From Bos javanicus (Eukaryota > Chordata > Mammalia > Artiodactyla > Bovidae): 64,000 nucleotides of DNA. Position 1 is the stretch's first letter, and every line of letters begins with the position of its first letter. This document shows positions 63,896-64,000 of the stretch, in pieces. Location of the stretch: NCBI RefSeq assembly GCF_032452875.1, contig NW_026893633.1, positions 496,001 to 560,000 on the forward strand. The letters are read 5' to 3'. The translations under genes were made by a program, and so were the position numbers. Under the pieces are notes generated by a model. It worked only from the letters and a program-made list of their open reading frames with translations. It did no database searches and was not told the DNA's origin.

Positions 63896-64000
63896 TGTGC
63901 CGGGAGCCGGGGAGGCATTCCACTCTGGACAAAGGTCATGAGGAACGAGGCTCGGCATACGCAAATGCGGGATCGAGCCTCAGGAGTCCACCCGGATATT
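63896..64000 (+). mobile_element. LTR, unit 15, cut by the window edge
   Basis: The first 105 bp of an LTR of the unit 12-14 variant (GATCC before TGTGCC, GGAACGAGG). The array is still in progress at the right edge. Confidence 0.88.

Larger units (their letters stand above)
44048..64000 (+). repeat. Region B: higher-order array of ~1,413-bp LTR-satellite units
   Basis: Measured LTR start to LTR start, successive unit lengths are 1413, 1413, 1412, 1413, 1414, 1413, 1365, 1414, 1142, 1413, 1412, 1412, 1412 and 1413 bp. Every unit is an LTR of about 604 bp, a PBS, about 240 bp of 46-bp diverged repeats, and about 550 bp of 22/23-bp satellite. All copies have the same orientation. From memory, a 1,413-bp bovine satellite (1.711a) with a roughly 0.6-kb inserted sequence has been described, and this array is probably that satellite or a close relative. 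The array continues past the right edge. Confidence 0.95.

Noticed and set aside
44435..64000. CENP-B box (NTTCGNNNNANNCGGGN)
   Set aside because: Near matches around CCCGGATATTCTCGAG and ATTCGAGAGGGCGCC fail the required spacing on both strands.

Overview
This window is satellite DNA with no supportable protein-coding or RNA gene. Almost all of it derives from a 23-bp monomer built from two related halves (TGATCACGTGAC + TGATCATGCAC), often shortened to 22 bp. From memory, this 23-bp motif and the 1,413-bp unit at the right resemble bovine (Bos) centromeric/pericentromeric satellites of the 1.706/1.720/1.711a group. A cattle-like genome is therefore the best guess, but no database search was possible.

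Region A (1 to about 44,048) is an irregular array of 22/23-bp monomers. It is interrupted 29 times by a block of about 250 bp. Each block is made of old, diverged 46-bp repeats (2 x 23 bp), in two subfamilies: type A (about 252 bp, lead-in TTTGCTATCATACACT) and type B (about 248 bp, lead-in TTTGGTGTCACACACT). The 62-codon frames lie in the type A blocks and look non-coding. Region A also carries longer-range copies: a tandem duplication of about 2,384 bp (about 4.35-9.12 kb), a repeat of about 931 bp (about 19.1-21.9 kb), copies 6.43 kb and 7.38 kb apart, and a segment at 42.5-44.0 kb that matches 17.1-18.5 kb.

Region B (about 44,048-64,000) switches without a spacer to a regular head-to-tail higher-order array of about 1,413 bp per unit: one partial unit, 14 complete units, and the start of a sixteenth. 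Each unit is an LTR of about 604 bp plus an 18-nt primer-binding site close to that for tRNA-Lys3 (class II/betaretrovirus-like), joined to about 790 bp of satellite. The LTR + PBS lies inside the first 46-bp repeat of the diverged block. Region A holds the same 46-bp repeat uninterrupted, so region A shows the likely empty site. Region B units fall into alternating variants (2.8-kb dimers), and some have lost the LTR TATA box.

Nothing here works as an operon or pathway. The biology is array evolution (unequal exchange, segmental duplication, capture and amplification of a retroviral LTR) and possibly the regulatory load of hundreds of TCACGTGA-type E-boxes and 14 LTR promoters. No SINE, LINE or other transposon insertion was noticed in 64 kb.
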